A DNA stretch of 64,000 nt from Bacteroides sp. Its GTDB lineage: Bacteria; Bacteroidota; Bacteroidia; Bacteroidales; Bacteroidaceae. Under the pieces are notes generated by a model. It saw only the letters and a list, made by a program, of their open reading frames with translations. It was not told the DNA's origin and did no database searches. This document shows positions 42,363 through 51,846 of the stretch, piece by piece. The translations under genes were made by a program, and so were the position numbers. The DNA lies in contig JAFUNS010000046.1 in NCBI GenBank assembly GCA_017472925.1, positions 1 to 64,000 on the forward strand, given 5' to 3'. Each line of letters opens with the position of its first letter. Positions within the stretch are counted from its first letter, which is position 1.

Positions 42363-44339
42363 ATGATGAAAAAGTCACTACTCATTACCTTATTAATTAT
42401 GGTCGGCTCTGCACTGACCTTGTCGGCTGCTGAAAAGCGCTATTCTTTGGTATCCCCCAACGGAAAAATCAATGTGGAAGTCACCGCCGGTGACGGCCTC
42501 TCTTACCAGATATCATACGGAAACAGTGTAATTCTTTCTAATTCAACTATTGATTTAATTTTACCTAAAGGACTTTCGGTAGGTAAAGGGGTACGCGTAA
42601 GTGGCGTACAGAGGAAAAAGATTGTAGAAAAGGTAGACGCTCCGTTCTACCGCTTCAGTGAGTTCGTTGCGGGATGCAACGAACTCACCCTGAAGCTCAA
42701 AGGCGGATTCGGTGTTACCTTCCGTGCCTACGATGAAGGAATTGCCTATCGTTTCTATATAAATAAGAAAGAGCAAGTGGTCATTGAAAATGAAGTGGCC
42801 GAACTGAACTTCCCAAGCGACTATACCGCTTACTTGCCCTATTCTACCAACGACAAGAATCCGATGGCCATGGCCTTCCAGAATATCTACGATGTAACTC
42901 CACTTTCAAAGGCACAACCTAAATTGGCCTTCTTGCCTGTAACCGTAGATTGCGGGAAAGCCAAAATTACCGTATTGGAAAGTGACTTGGAAGCCTATCC
43001 GGGTATGTTCGTGAAAGCCGAAGGTACTTCGCTGAAAGGTGTGTTCGCCCCCTATCCTACTAAAACGGATTTCTATCCATGGCGTATGCAGGAATATGTG
43101 ACCGAAACTGCCGATTTCATCGCAAAAATCGACGGTAAACGCAACTTGCCATGGCGTGTATTGGCCATCACCGAAAAGGATACCGATATGCCGACCAACA
43201 ACTTGGTATATGCCTTGGCTTCGCCCAACCGCATCGGCGATACTTCATGGATCAAGACCGGTAAGGTAGCCTGGGACTGGTGGAACGACTGGAACCTGAA
43301 GGGTGTACCGTTCAAGGCAGGCATCAACATGGATACCTATAAATATTATATAGACTTCGCCAGCAAGAACGGCATTGAATTCATTGTATTGGACGAAGGC
43401 TGGTACAACCCGAAGAGCGGTGACATGCTGACCGTGATTCCGGAACTGGACCTCGCCGAACTGATTGCATACGGTAAGCAGAAGAATGTGGGCATTGTGC
43501 TTTGGACCGTATTCAATGTGCTCGACAAGCAATTGGAAGCTGCGTGCCAGAAGTACAGCGCCATGGGTATCAAGGGATTCAAGGTAGACTTCCTGGACCG
43601 TGACGACCAGACTGCCGTAGAAATGGTGTACCGCATTGCCGAAGCAACTGCCAAGCACAAGCTGACATTAGATTTGCACGGCATCTACAAACCGACAGGT
43701 ATCAACCGTACATACCCCAATATCATCAACTTTGAAGGAGTGTTCGGTATGGAAGAAGTGAAGTGGACTGACATCAAGAACAACATGCCGCTTTACGATG
43801 TGACTTTCCCTTACATCCGCATGATGGCCGGACCGGTAGACTATACACCGGGTGCCATGAGCAATGCCACCAAGGCCGACTGGAAAGCCATGTACTACAC
43901 TCCGCAGAGTATGGGTACACGCTGCCACCAATTGGCTACCTATATTGTACACGATTCGCCGTTCACCATGTTGTGTGATGCACCGACCAACTACATCGGC
44001 GAAGAAGAGTGTGTGGACTTCATTACTTCCATTCCGGTAGAAGTGGACTCAACGTTCATTGCCGACGGTAAATTGGGAGAACACATCGTTACCGTACGCA
44101 AGGCCGGCGAAAACTGGTATGTGGGCGGTATGACCAACTGGGACGAACGCGATGTAACCATCGACTTCTCGTTCCTGCCCGAAGGCGTTACTTACCAGGC
44201 TACCCTCTTTACAGACGGTATCAATGCCAACAAGAATGCCGAAGATTATGCAAAGCAAACCTTGACCGTAAAGAAAGGTGACTCGAAGAAGATTCACCTG
44301 GCATCGGGCGGTGGCTTTGCCATGAAACTAATTAAATAA
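42363..44339 (+). CDS. GH97 family glycosidase, retaining type (alpha-galactosidase or beta-L-arabinopyranosidase)
   Basis: 658 residues from ATG at 42363 (MMKKSLLITLLIMVGSAL, signal peptide). The open frame extends upstream to a GTG at 42324, but that lies 3 bases after the -7 box. The N-terminal beta domain (SLVSPNGKINVEV) precedes the barrel with DWWNDWN, IEFIVLDEGWY and G-F-K-V-D-F-L-D-R-D-D-Q; Asp409 there is the position that is the nucleophile in retaining GH97 enzymes and is absent from inverting SusB-type alpha-glucosidases. HGIYKPTGINRTYPN and a Glu in FGMEE follow. The retaining branch includes alpha-galactosidases and beta-L-arabinopyranosidases. First gene of a two-gene unit with GH127 copy 2. 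Confidence 0.88.
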   Translation: MMKKSLLITLLIMVGSALTLSAAEKRYSLVSPNGKINVEVTAGDGLSYQISYGNSVILSNSTIDLILPKGLSVGKGVRVSGVQRKKIVEKVDAPFYRFSEFVAGCNELTLKLKGGFGVTFRAYDEGIAYRFYINKKEQVVIENEVAELNFPSDYTAYLPYSTNDKNPMAMAFQNIYDVTPLSKAQPKLAFLPVTVDCGKAKITVLESDLEAYPGMFVKAEGTSLKGVFAPYPTKTDFYPWRMQEYVTETADFIAKIDGKRNLPWRVLAITEKDTDMPTNNLVYALASPNRIGDTSWIKTGKVAWDWWNDWNLKGVPFKAGINMDTYKYYIDFASKNGIEFIVLDEGWYNPKSGDMLTVIPELDLAELIAYGKQKNVGIVLWTVFNVLDKQLEAACQKYSAMGIKGFKVDFLDRDDQTAVEMVYRIAEATAKHKLTLDLHGIYKPTGINRTYPNIINFEGVFGMEEVKWTDIKNNMPLYDVTFPYIRMMAGPVDYTPGAMSNATKADWKAMYYTPQSMGTRCHQLATYIVHDSPFTMLCDAPTNYIGEEECVDFITSIPVEVDSTFIADGKLGEHIVTVRKAGENWYVGGMTNWDERDVTIDFSFLPEGVTYQATLFTDGINANKNAEDYAKQTLTVKKGDSKKIHLASGGGFAMKLIK

Positions 44340-44385
44340 GGACTCAGTAATGAGTTGGTTTATAGGTTAGGTAGGTAGCAAAGCT

Positions 44386-44418
44386 ATGGCGGGGAAGAGG
44401 TAGTAGGCTTCCCCCCAT
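44386..44418 (+). other. Intercistronic hairpin between GH97 and GH127
   Basis: ATGG-(C bulge)-GGGGAAG pairs with CTTCCCCCCAT around a 10-base loop. No U-tract follows, so it looks like an mRNA stability or processing element in the 169-base gap. No promoter is obvious between the genes. Confidence 0.45.
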
Positions 44419-44508
44419 GGCAATGCTTAAAAACTTATCAAACGGACAACCGCTCATGTCACCATACAATGAAAATAAACAGTTAATTAAATACTAACTT
44501 TTTAAACC

Positions 44509-46935
44509 ATGAAGAAAATCTTTTTAACCGCACTTGTTGCCGCTACAGCATTGAGCGTACAAGCGCAAAAGACTGAATCACACGGGTATCCTTATGACCC
44601 AGTACCTTTTACTTCGGTAAAAGTAACAGATGCTTTCTGGGGCCAACGCCTCCAGGCAAGCCGTGAAGTAACCATCCCTCTCGCATTCAGCAAATGTGAA
44701 GAAACCGGACGTTACGAAAACTTTGTGAAAGCCGCCAATCCAAGCGATGACTATGTAGTAGGCGGTTTGGCATTCGATGACACCGACGTTTACAAGACTA
44801 TCGAAGGTGCCAGCTATTTGTTGCAGACTTATCCCGACAAGAAGTTGATGAAGTACATCGACAGTGTGTTGGTAATTGTTGCTGCCGCTCAGGAACCTGA
44901 CGGTTACTTGTACACCAGCCGTACCATGAACCCCAAGAAGCCACACGAATGGGCAGGTACCAAGCGTTGGGAATTGGTAGAAGACTTGAGCCACGAATTC
45001 TATAACCTCGGCCACATGGTAGAAGGTGCTATCGCTCACTACCAAGCTACCGGCAAGCGTAACTTCTTGGATATCGCTATCCGTTATGCAGACTGTGTAT
45101 GCCGCGAAATCGGTGAAGGTGAAGGTCAGGTAGTACGTGTACCGGGTCACCAGATTGCTGAAATGGCATTGGCCAAGTTGTATCGCATCACCGGTGAAAA
45201 GAAGTACCTCGACATGGCCAAGTTCTTCTTGGACAAGCGTGGTTACACTACCCGTACCGATGAATACAGCCAGGCTCACAAGCCAGTATTGGAACAAGAT
45301 GAAGCTGTAGGCCACGCAGTACGTGCCGCTTACATGTATGCAGGTATGGCCGACGTTGCCGCTATGACAGGTGACAAGAGCTACATCGAAGCTATCGACC
45401 GTATTTGGGACAACATCGTAACCAAGAAGCTTTACATTACCGGTGGTATCGGTGCAACCAACCACGGTGAAGCATTTGGTAAGAACTACCAATTGCCTAA
45501 CATGTCGGCTTATTGCGAAACTTGTGCAGCTATCGGTAACGTATATGTAAACCACCGTTTGTTCTTGTTGCACGGTCACGCCAAGTACTATGATGTATTG
45601 GAACGTACTCTTTACAACGGTTTGATTTCAGGTATCTCATTGGACGGTGGTGGTTTCTTCTACCCGAACCCATTGGAATCTATGGGTCAACACCAACGCA
45701 GACCTTGGTTCGGTTGTGCTTGCTGTCCGTCAAACGTTTGCCGTTTCATCCCTTCATTGCCAGGTTATATCTACGCTGTTAAGGACAACGACGTATATGT
45801 GAACTTGTTCATGGCCAACGATGTGGACTTGAAGGTAAACGGCAAGAAGGTTAGCTTGAAGCAAACTACTGAATATCCTTGGAACGGTGATGTAAACGTA
45901 GAAGTTACACGTAACTCTGCCGGTAAGTTCGCTATGAAGATCCGTATTCCGGGTTGGGTACAAGGCGAAGTGGTACCAAGCGACCTCTATACTTATACAG
46001 ATGGCAAGCGTTTGAAATATAACGTAAAGGTGAACGGTGAAGACGTGACTTCTGAATTGAACAACGGTTACTTCACTATCGACCGCAAGTGGAAGAAGGG
46101 TGACAAGGTATCTGTTCACTTCGATATGGAACCACGTACAGTGAAGGCTCATGGTAAGGTAGAAGCTGACCGTGGTCGTGTAGCTGTTGAAAGAGGTCCG
46201 GTAGTATATTGTGCTGAATGGCCAGACAACAACTTCGACGTATTGAGCGTATTGATGAACCGCAATCCGAAGTTTGAAGTGGAAAAAGCCAGCATGACTA
46301 TCGAAAACGCCGGTGTAACCGTTACTCATCCATTCCAAAAGATCAAGACTTCTGTTCAGACTTTGAAGTATGATGAAAAGGGTCGTTTGACTGCTCAAGA
46401 CCACACATTGAACATGATTCCTTACTATGCATGGGCTCACCGCGGTACTGGTAACATGGCTGTATGGTTGCCAAATGAAGTAAGTTCAACTCGTCCTGTA
46501 ACTGCCGCTACTTTGGCTTCAAAGAGTAAGATTGATGCTTCTCACCAAGCTACTTCTTTGAGCTCAATCACAGACGGTCTGGTTCCTGCTGACGAAAACG
46601 ACCGTACTATTCCTTACTACCACTGGTGGCCAAAGGAAGGTACTACTGAATGGATTTCTTACGAATTCCCAACAGAAATGACCGTATCAAGCTCTACAGT
46701 ATATTGGTATGACGACGCTCCTTGGGGTGGTTGCCGTGTTCCTAAGTCTTGGAAGATCTATTACAAAGATGCTTCAGGCAACTGGGCTCCGGTTCAAAAT
46801 CCTGACAAGTACGGTGTATCAAAGGGTAACCCGAACGTGGTGAACTTTGATCCTGTCAAGACCAAGGCTGTGAAACTGGAAATCGTTCAACCTGAAAAGA
46901 ACGCATCCGGTATCTTTGAATGGGAGGTTAAGTAA
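44509..46935 (+). CDS. GH127 family beta-L-arabinofuranosidase-like enzyme (copy 2)
   Basis: 808 residues with a Sec signal (MKKIFLTALVAATALSVQAQ), not a lipoprotein, unlike copy 1. The GH127 site is complete: Glu337 and Cys339 in Y-C-E-T-C and Cys405-Cys406 in F-G-C-A-C-C-P. Downstream beta domains end in a discoidin-like module (IPYYHWWPKEGTTEWISYEF). Codons are strongly biased to GGT, CGT, AAC and GAA compared with GH97, a sign of high expression. Secretion as a soluble protein beside a lipidated paralogue suggests periplasmic and surface versions of one activity. It follows GH97 by 169 bases. Confidence 0.9.
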   Translation: MKKIFLTALVAATALSVQAQKTESHGYPYDPVPFTSVKVTDAFWGQRLQASREVTIPLAFSKCEETGRYENFVKAANPSDDYVVGGLAFDDTDVYKTIEGASYLLQTYPDKKLMKYIDSVLVIVAAAQEPDGYLYTSRTMNPKKPHEWAGTKRWELVEDLSHEFYNLGHMVEGAIAHYQATGKRNFLDIAIRYADCVCREIGEGEGQVVRVPGHQIAEMALAKLYRITGEKKYLDMAKFFLDKRGYTTRTDEYSQAHKPVLEQDEAVGHAVRAAYMYAGMADVAAMTGDKSYIEAIDRIWDNIVTKKLYITGGIGATNHGEAFGKNYQLPNMSAYCETCAAIGNVYVNHRLFLLHGHAKYYDVLERTLYNGLISGISLDGGGFFYPNPLESMGQHQRRPWFGCACCPSNVCRFIPSLPGYIYAVKDNDVYVNLFMANDVDLKVNGKKVSLKQTTEYPWNGDVNVEVTRNSAGKFAMKIRIPGWVQGEVVPSDLYTYTDGKRLKYNVKVNGEDVTSELNNGYFTIDRKWKKGDKVSVHFDMEPRTVKAHGKVEADRGRVAVERGPVVYCAEWPDNNFDVLSVLMNRNPKFEVEKASMTIENAGVTVTHPFQKIKTSVQTLKYDEKGRLTAQDHTLNMIPYYAWAHRGTGNMAVWLPNEVSSTRPVTAATLASKSKIDASHQATSLSSITDGLVPADENDRTIPYYHWWPKEGTTEWISYEFPTEMTVSSSTVYWYDDAPWGGCRVPKSWKIYYKDASGNWAPVQNPDKYGVSKGNPNVVNFDPVKTKAVKLEIVQPEKNASGIFEWEVK

Positions 46936-47000
46936 TAATCCTTTAGCCCTATTTAATTCTAACTATAAATAAATGATTAAGAAAAACCTTAACGAGAATG

Positions 47001-47032
47001 ACCATGCTCCTGCGAAGGAGCATGGTTTTTTT
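47001..47032 (+). terminator. Terminator after GH127 copy 2
   Basis: 11-bp stem ACCATGCTCCT / AGGAGCATGGT with loop GCGA and seven T, ending the GH97-GH127 unit just before the CotH gene. Confidence 0.85.
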
Positions 47033-47054
47033 GAAGAGGTAAAATTATCATCGC

Positions 47055-48356
47055 ATGAAAAGAAACTATTTGCTGCTAAACTTATTCTGCCTATCGATGT
47101 TGTGTATAGGCTGCTCGGAGGAAGAAAATAACATCCCCGAACAAGAAGAACCCGAAACACCTGAAGAAGTGATCACAGATTACACCTACAGTGTTTCCAA
47201 ACTAACTATAGAAACTCAATACAAAGCCCCTATCTTGGGAAAAGAAAAGGAACACTACGTAAACTTTACTTTGACCGTAGATTCTGATAACGATGAATGG
47301 GACTACGAAGGAACCGGCCGCATCCGTGGACGCGGAAACTCCACCTGGTTGTGGTACGACAAGAAACCGTACCGCATCAAATTGGATAAAAAAGCTTCTA
47401 TCTTGGGATTGGCTGAAGAAAAAGACTGGGTACTGCTGGCCAACTACCGTGACCCGACCAATCTGATGAATACATTCGTCTTTACAGCCGGCGAAAAACT
47501 CGGTATGCCATTTACCAACCACACACGCTTTGTGGAAGTGACATTGAATGGAGACTACATAGGGCTTTACCATTTGACCGAACAAGTGGAACAAGGAGAA
47601 ACCCGTGTGAATGTGGCCGATGAAGGCGGTATCCTGTTATCGTTGGATAAAGACGACGGTCCTGAACTGGCTCCCAATGAAGGAGATAACTTCTGGTCGG
47701 AAGTATACAGCATGCCCATCTGTGTAAAGCATCCCGAAGACCAGACCTCTGCCCAATTAAATGCCATCAAGGAAGAATTCGCCCAATTGGAACAGGCTAT
47801 CAAGAGCCATAACTATAAAACTACTGCCCAATTGATGGACATGCAATCGTTTATCGATTATATGATTTTACAGGAATTGGTGTACAACGTAGAAGTGGAT
47901 GCTCCGCGAAGCGTTTATATGCACAAGGACAAAGGGGGGAAATGGTATATGGGACCGTTGTGGGACTTTGATGCCGGTTTTGATTTCGACTGGAGTACCA
48001 TGTACACCGGACACAACTATTTCACCACCTATAAGGAATTGGTATTGGGAACCGACCCGGCGCGTAGAATCGGTGGTTATCAAGTACCTAAATTCTTTGT
48101 CGATTTATTCAACAACAAACAATTTGTCAGCGAATACAAGGCCCGTTGGAAAGAAGTACGTGAACTCATCATGACCGATTTTTGGGAAACAACCGCCCGT
48201 TATGCCGAAGGAGCTTCCGAAGCCATGAAGCGGGATGCCAAACGTTGGCCCATCGACAAGAAGTACGCTACCGAAATAGGCCGCATGAAAGACTGGTTAA
48301 ATAATCGTTGTAACTATTTGGATATAGTCATTGCCAATTATCCAGCAGGAAAATAG
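47055..48356 (+). CDS. CotH-family kinase-like lipoprotein
   Basis: 433 residues. Lipoprotein signal MKRNYLLLNLFCLSMLCIGC (lipobox CIGC), then a Glu-rich linker. CotH features: R-G-R-G-N-S-T-W, KKPYRIKLDKK, DWVLLANYRDPTNLMN, VEVTLNGDYIGLYHLTEQVE, and the catalytic-type G-P-L-W-D-F-D-A-G segment. CotH is an atypical secreted protein kinase known from Bacillus spore coats; Bacteroidota copies are common and unassigned. It starts 23 bases after the terminator of the glycosidase unit, with no clear -7 box, so it may depend on readthrough. Confidence 0.88.
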   Translation: MKRNYLLLNLFCLSMLCIGCSEEENNIPEQEEPETPEEVITDYTYSVSKLTIETQYKAPILGKEKEHYVNFTLTVDSDNDEWDYEGTGRIRGRGNSTWLWYDKKPYRIKLDKKASILGLAEEKDWVLLANYRDPTNLMNTFVFTAGEKLGMPFTNHTRFVEVTLNGDYIGLYHLTEQVEQGETRVNVADEGGILLSLDKDDGPELAPNEGDNFWSEVYSMPICVKHPEDQTSAQLNAIKEEFAQLEQAIKSHNYKTTAQLMDMQSFIDYMILQELVYNVEVDAPRSVYMHKDKGGKWYMGPLWDFDAGFDFDWSTMYTGHNYFTTYKELVLGTDPARRIGGYQVPKFFVDLFNNKQFVSEYKARWKEVRELIMTDFWETTARYAEGASEAMKRDAKRWPIDKKYATEIGRMKDWLNNRCNYLDIVIANYPAGK

Positions 48357-48375
48357 AATTAATGTGCTATTTGTA

Positions 48376-48405
48376 TTTGATTCTTACAAATAATAGCTAC
48401 ATTTG
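48376..48405 (+). promoter_or_regulatory. Promoter of the TonB-receptor operon
   Basis: TTTG at 48376-48379, 18-base spacer, TACATTTG at 48398-48405, 22 bases before the ATG at 48427. An inverted repeat (CTATTTGTA ... TACAAATAATAG, 48367-48395) covers the -33 element and could be an operator. Confidence 0.65.
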
Positions 48406-48426
48406 TAAATCAAATTGATTTTAACC

Positions 48427-49122
48427 ATGAAAAGACACATTCTATACATCTTGGCAACATTTTGGGGACTTTCCCTTTCGGCCCAGTCTACGGAAAAAAT
48501 CTTTGAAGACTTCCGCAAGGCAGCCGGAGACCATAGTGCCATCTATACTGGTAAAGTTTCTTACATCTATAGCCAGCAGAAATATGCCGACCTCCCTTAT
48601 TGGGAAACGGATGAGTACCGCACCGGAACCCTGTCTTTCGAAGGACGGGTATATACCAACGTACTCCTGCGCTATGACCCCTTCCGGAAAGATTTGAACA
48701 TTGTTTCACCCCAAAGCCAAGTGAATGTGGTGGTGAATCCACTCAAGATAGACTATTTTATACTGAACGGGATTCGTTTTGTGCCCAACAATCAGGGTGA
48801 CTATTTGATGATGCTGCACGAAACGCCTTATCTGACACTGACTTCACAACTGAAATGTATAGCAGGAGTGGAAGAAATCAGGGACAATGCCAGTTTCCGT
48901 ACATTTGTGACCAAAGAACAATTTACACTGACCATAAACGGAGTATCGCACGAGGTAAACAAGCGCAATTCCTTCATCAAGTGCTTTCCCGCTTATAAGA
49001 AACAACTGAAAAAGTATGCCAAAGAAAACCACTTGGACTTCTCGGATCACAAAAGAGAAGCATTCATCGCTTTGGCACGCTATACCGAAACCCTGATAAA
49101 AGCCGACCGTCATGAAAAGTAA
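48427..49122 (+). CDS. Hypothetical secreted protein, first gene of the TonB-receptor operon
   Basis: 231 residues from the ATG at 48427; the frame extends to 48415 but MKRHILYILATFWGLSLSAQ is the clear signal peptide. No family recognised. The mature protein is mixed alpha/beta with many aromatic residues and a basic C-terminal helix (AYKKQLKKYAKENHLDF). It overlaps the TonB receptor gene by 11 bases, so the two are translationally coupled and probably act together in the periplasm or at the outer membrane. Confidence 0.65.
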   Translation: MKRHILYILATFWGLSLSAQSTEKIFEDFRKAAGDHSAIYTGKVSYIYSQQKYADLPYWETDEYRTGTLSFEGRVYTNVLLRYDPFRKDLNIVSPQSQVNVVVNPLKIDYFILNGIRFVPNNQGDYLMMLHETPYLTLTSQLKCIAGVEEIRDNASFRTFVTKEQFTLTINGVSHEVNKRNSFIKCFPAYKKQLKKYAKENHLDFSDHKREAFIALARYTETLIKADRHEK

Positions 49123-51841
49123 CCGACTGACCTGCCTGCTCTTTGCGGGATTCCTGATGCTTTGTGGCAGAGTAGCCGCACAGACTGCATCCGACAGTAT
49201 CTCCATCTTCTCGCTGATAGAGGCGGTGGAAAAAAATACTTCGTGCCGCATCTTTACTACCATTGACCAACCTTTCCTGGTCAAGAAAACGGGAACACTG
49301 AAACCCGGTGTAGAACATTTGCAAAGAGCACTGAACGGAACCATCTATCAGGTAACCGTCTATCAAGACTATATCTTTGTGCTGCCGGCCGCACCTTTGG
49401 AAACTTCACTTCCCCGGTTCTGGCAGAAAAACGGACAAGCAGGTGCCGAAAGCAGTCGGGCTGTATTGACTGCCGTACGGGCCACTTCCGAAAACATGGT
49501 ATACGACATCGGCGACAAATACAAGCCTTCTACTCAAAAACAAATCACCCTGACCGGTGAAATCATCGACTTCAAGACGGGACAACCCATGATGGGAGTC
49601 AACGTTATCCACCGGAAACCATGGGCAGCGGCCGTAACCGATGTAAACGGACACTTTACACTCACCTTACCGGCCGGTCACAACGTACTGGAAATAAGTG
49701 GTATCAACATCAAGGATACCCAACGCCAATACATGCTTTATGCCGATGGAACCACCCACATCATTCTGGAAGAAGAAGACCACTTGTTGGACGAAGTGGT
49801 AGTAACTTCGGGACGAGTGGAAAACGTGAGAGGCCTGCAATTGGGTATGGAGAAATTCCAACCCAAGCTATTGAAGAACATCCCTACTGCTATGGGGGAA
49901 GTGGATGTGCTGAAAATGATACAGACACTACCGGGCGTAAAGACAGTGGGCGAAGCTTCCAGCGGATACAATGTACGTGGAGGTGCTACCGACCAGAACC
50001 TGTTGCTGTTGAACAACGGAACCATCTATAATCCCAACCACTTGTTCGGCTTCTTCTCGGCCTTCAACTCGGACATGGTACAGGATGTGGAACTGTACAA
50101 GAGCAGTATCCCGGCCCAATACGGTGGACGTATCTCGTCGGTACTGAACATTACCGGCAAAGAAGCCAGCAAGGAAGAGTTTACGGGAGCCGCCAACATT
50201 GGTTTAGTGACCAGCAAACTGAATTTGGAAATTCCAATCGTCAAGGAAAAGATGTCGCTATTGCTGAGCGGACGTACTACCTATTCGGACTGGATTATGA
50301 AGAAACTGCCCGAAAAGAGCGGATACAAGGATGGTAATGCCGGATTCTATGACTTGGGAGCTACCTGGTCGTACACCATCGACCCTTTCAATAAAGTAAA
50401 TGTATATGGTTATTACAGCCACGACCGTTTTGAATTCAACGAAAACGAGAAGTATGCCTATAGCAATATGAACGCTTCGGTGAATTGGCGTGCCATCTTC
50501 AACGAAAAGATAACGGCCAACTTTGCCGCCGGGTACGACCATTACGACTATATGAACGATGAAAGCGTGGATATAGTAGCCGCAGCCCGATTGAAGTTTG
50601 CCATCAACCAAGTCTATGCCAAAGCAAACTTCGACCACCAGTTGGGTAACGGACACACCTTGAACTACGGACTTTCTTCCATGTTCTATGACTTGAAGCC
50701 GGGCATTTATGAACCGTTACTTGAAGAGTCGACCATCCAACGAAAGGAATTACAAAAGGAAAAGGCTTTGGAAAGCGCCCTCTATATAGGCGACCAATGG
50801 GAAATCAGCCCCAAATTATCGGTTGATGCCGGTGTACGCCTATCCATCTTCAACGCTTTGGGTGCACGTACCTATTATAACTATGCCAACGGTGAACTGC
50901 CTTCGCTCACCAACCTGACCGATACGGCAACCGTAGGAAGTGGAAAGATACTCAAGACTTACATGGGTCCCGAAATCCGTTTGTCGGCCCGTTATGCCTT
51001 CTCCGACGACTGGTCGGTAAAAGCCGGTTTCAACACCATGCGCCAATACATCCACAAATTGTCGAACACCACTATCATGTCTCCCACCGACACCTGGAAG
51101 TTGAGTGACAAACACATCAAGCCTCAACGAGGCTGGCAATTGGCCGGTGGTGTATATTACAACACTCCTAACAAGATGCTGGAATTCTCGTTGGAAGGTT
51201 ATTACAAGAAACTGAACGACTATCTGGATTACCGGAGCGGTGCACAACTCATTATGAACGAACATTTGGAAACCGATGTCATCAATACAGAAGGTTATGC
51301 ATACGGAGTGGAATTCCAAGTAAAGAAGCCCGAAGGAAAACTGAACGGATGGATGAGCTATACCTACTCGCGTACTTTCCTCCGCCAGAACGACCCGCGC
51401 ATCGCCAATCCCGTAAATCACGGAGAATGGTATCCGACGGAATACGACAAGCCACACGACTTCAAACTGATAGCCAACTACAAGTTTACCCGTCGGTACA
51501 GCATGTCGCTTAATTTGGACTACAGTACCGGACGACCTACTACGGTACCTGCCGGACAATATTGGGATAACTCCTTGAACCGGATGCAAGTGTATTATAC
51601 CGACCGTAACAGCTATCGGGTGCCTGACTATTTCCGTATCGACTGGTCAATCAACATCGAGCCGAGCCATCACCTGACTTTGCTTACCCACAGCTCCATC
51701 TCCATCGGTGTATACAACCTGACCGGACGCAAGAACGTATATTCCATTTATTACGTTCCCGAAGGAGAAAAAATCAAAGGTTACAAGATGTCTATTTTTG
51801 GTTCGCCCATACCTTTTGTAACATATAACATCAAATTCTGA
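49112..51841 (+). CDS. TonB-dependent outer-membrane receptor (non-SusC)
   Basis: 909 residues. Signal peptide MKSNRLTCLLFAGFLMLCGRVAAQ, an N-terminal STN-like domain (about 25-95), a carboxypeptidase-regulatory-like domain (LTGEIIDFKTGQPMMGVNV, about 148-230), a plug with DEVVVTSGR, GGATDQNLLLLNNGTIYNPN and the AQYGGRISSVLN motif, and a barrel ending in Phe (FVTYNIKF). It lacks the SusC signature and has no SusD partner; it is followed 5 bases later by a DUF4249 lipoprotein. STN domains often talk to anti-sigma factors, but no sigma/anti-sigma gene is nearby. Substrate unknown. Confidence 0.92.
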   Translation: MKSNRLTCLLFAGFLMLCGRVAAQTASDSISIFSLIEAVEKNTSCRIFTTIDQPFLVKKTGTLKPGVEHLQRALNGTIYQVTVYQDYIFVLPAAPLETSLPRFWQKNGQAGAESSRAVLTAVRATSENMVYDIGDKYKPSTQKQITLTGEIIDFKTGQPMMGVNVIHRKPWAAAVTDVNGHFTLTLPAGHNVLEISGINIKDTQRQYMLYADGTTHIILEEEDHLLDEVVVTSGRVENVRGLQLGMEKFQPKLLKNIPTAMGEVDVLKMIQTLPGVKTVGEASSGYNVRGGATDQNLLLLNNGTIYNPNHLFGFFSAFNSDMVQDVELYKSSIPAQYGGRISSVLNITGKEASKEEFTGAANIGLVTSKLNLEIPIVKEKMSLLLSGRTTYSDWIMKKLPEKSGYKDGNAGFYDLGATWSYTIDPFNKVNVYGYYSHDRFEFNENEKYAYSNMNASVNWRAIFNEKITANFAAGYDHYDYMNDESVDIVAAARLKFAINQVYAKANFDHQLGNGHTLNYGLSSMFYDLKPGIYEPLLEESTIQRKELQKEKALESALYIGDQWEISPKLSVDAGVRLSIFNALGARTYYNYANGELPSLTNLTDTATVGSGKILKTYMGPEIRLSARYAFSDDWSVKAGFNTMRQYIHKLSNTTIMSPTDTWKLSDKHIKPQRGWQLAGGVYYNTPNKMLEFSLEGYYKKLNDYLDYRSGAQLIMNEHLETDVINTEGYAYGVEFQVKKPEGKLNGWMSYTYSRTFLRQNDPRIANPVNHGEWYPTEYDKPHDFKLIANYKFTRRYSMSLNLDYSTGRPTTVPAGQYWDNSLNRMQVYYTDRNSYRVPDYFRIDWSINIEPSHHLTLLTHSSISIGVYNLTGRKNVYSIYYVPEGEKIKGYKMSIFGSPIPFVTYNIKF

Positions 51842-51846
51842 CGCCC

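Noticed and set aside
44578-45579. 333-codon minus-strand frame opposite GH127 copy 2
   Set aside because: A by-product of the strong codon bias of the real gene; no promoter and no motif.
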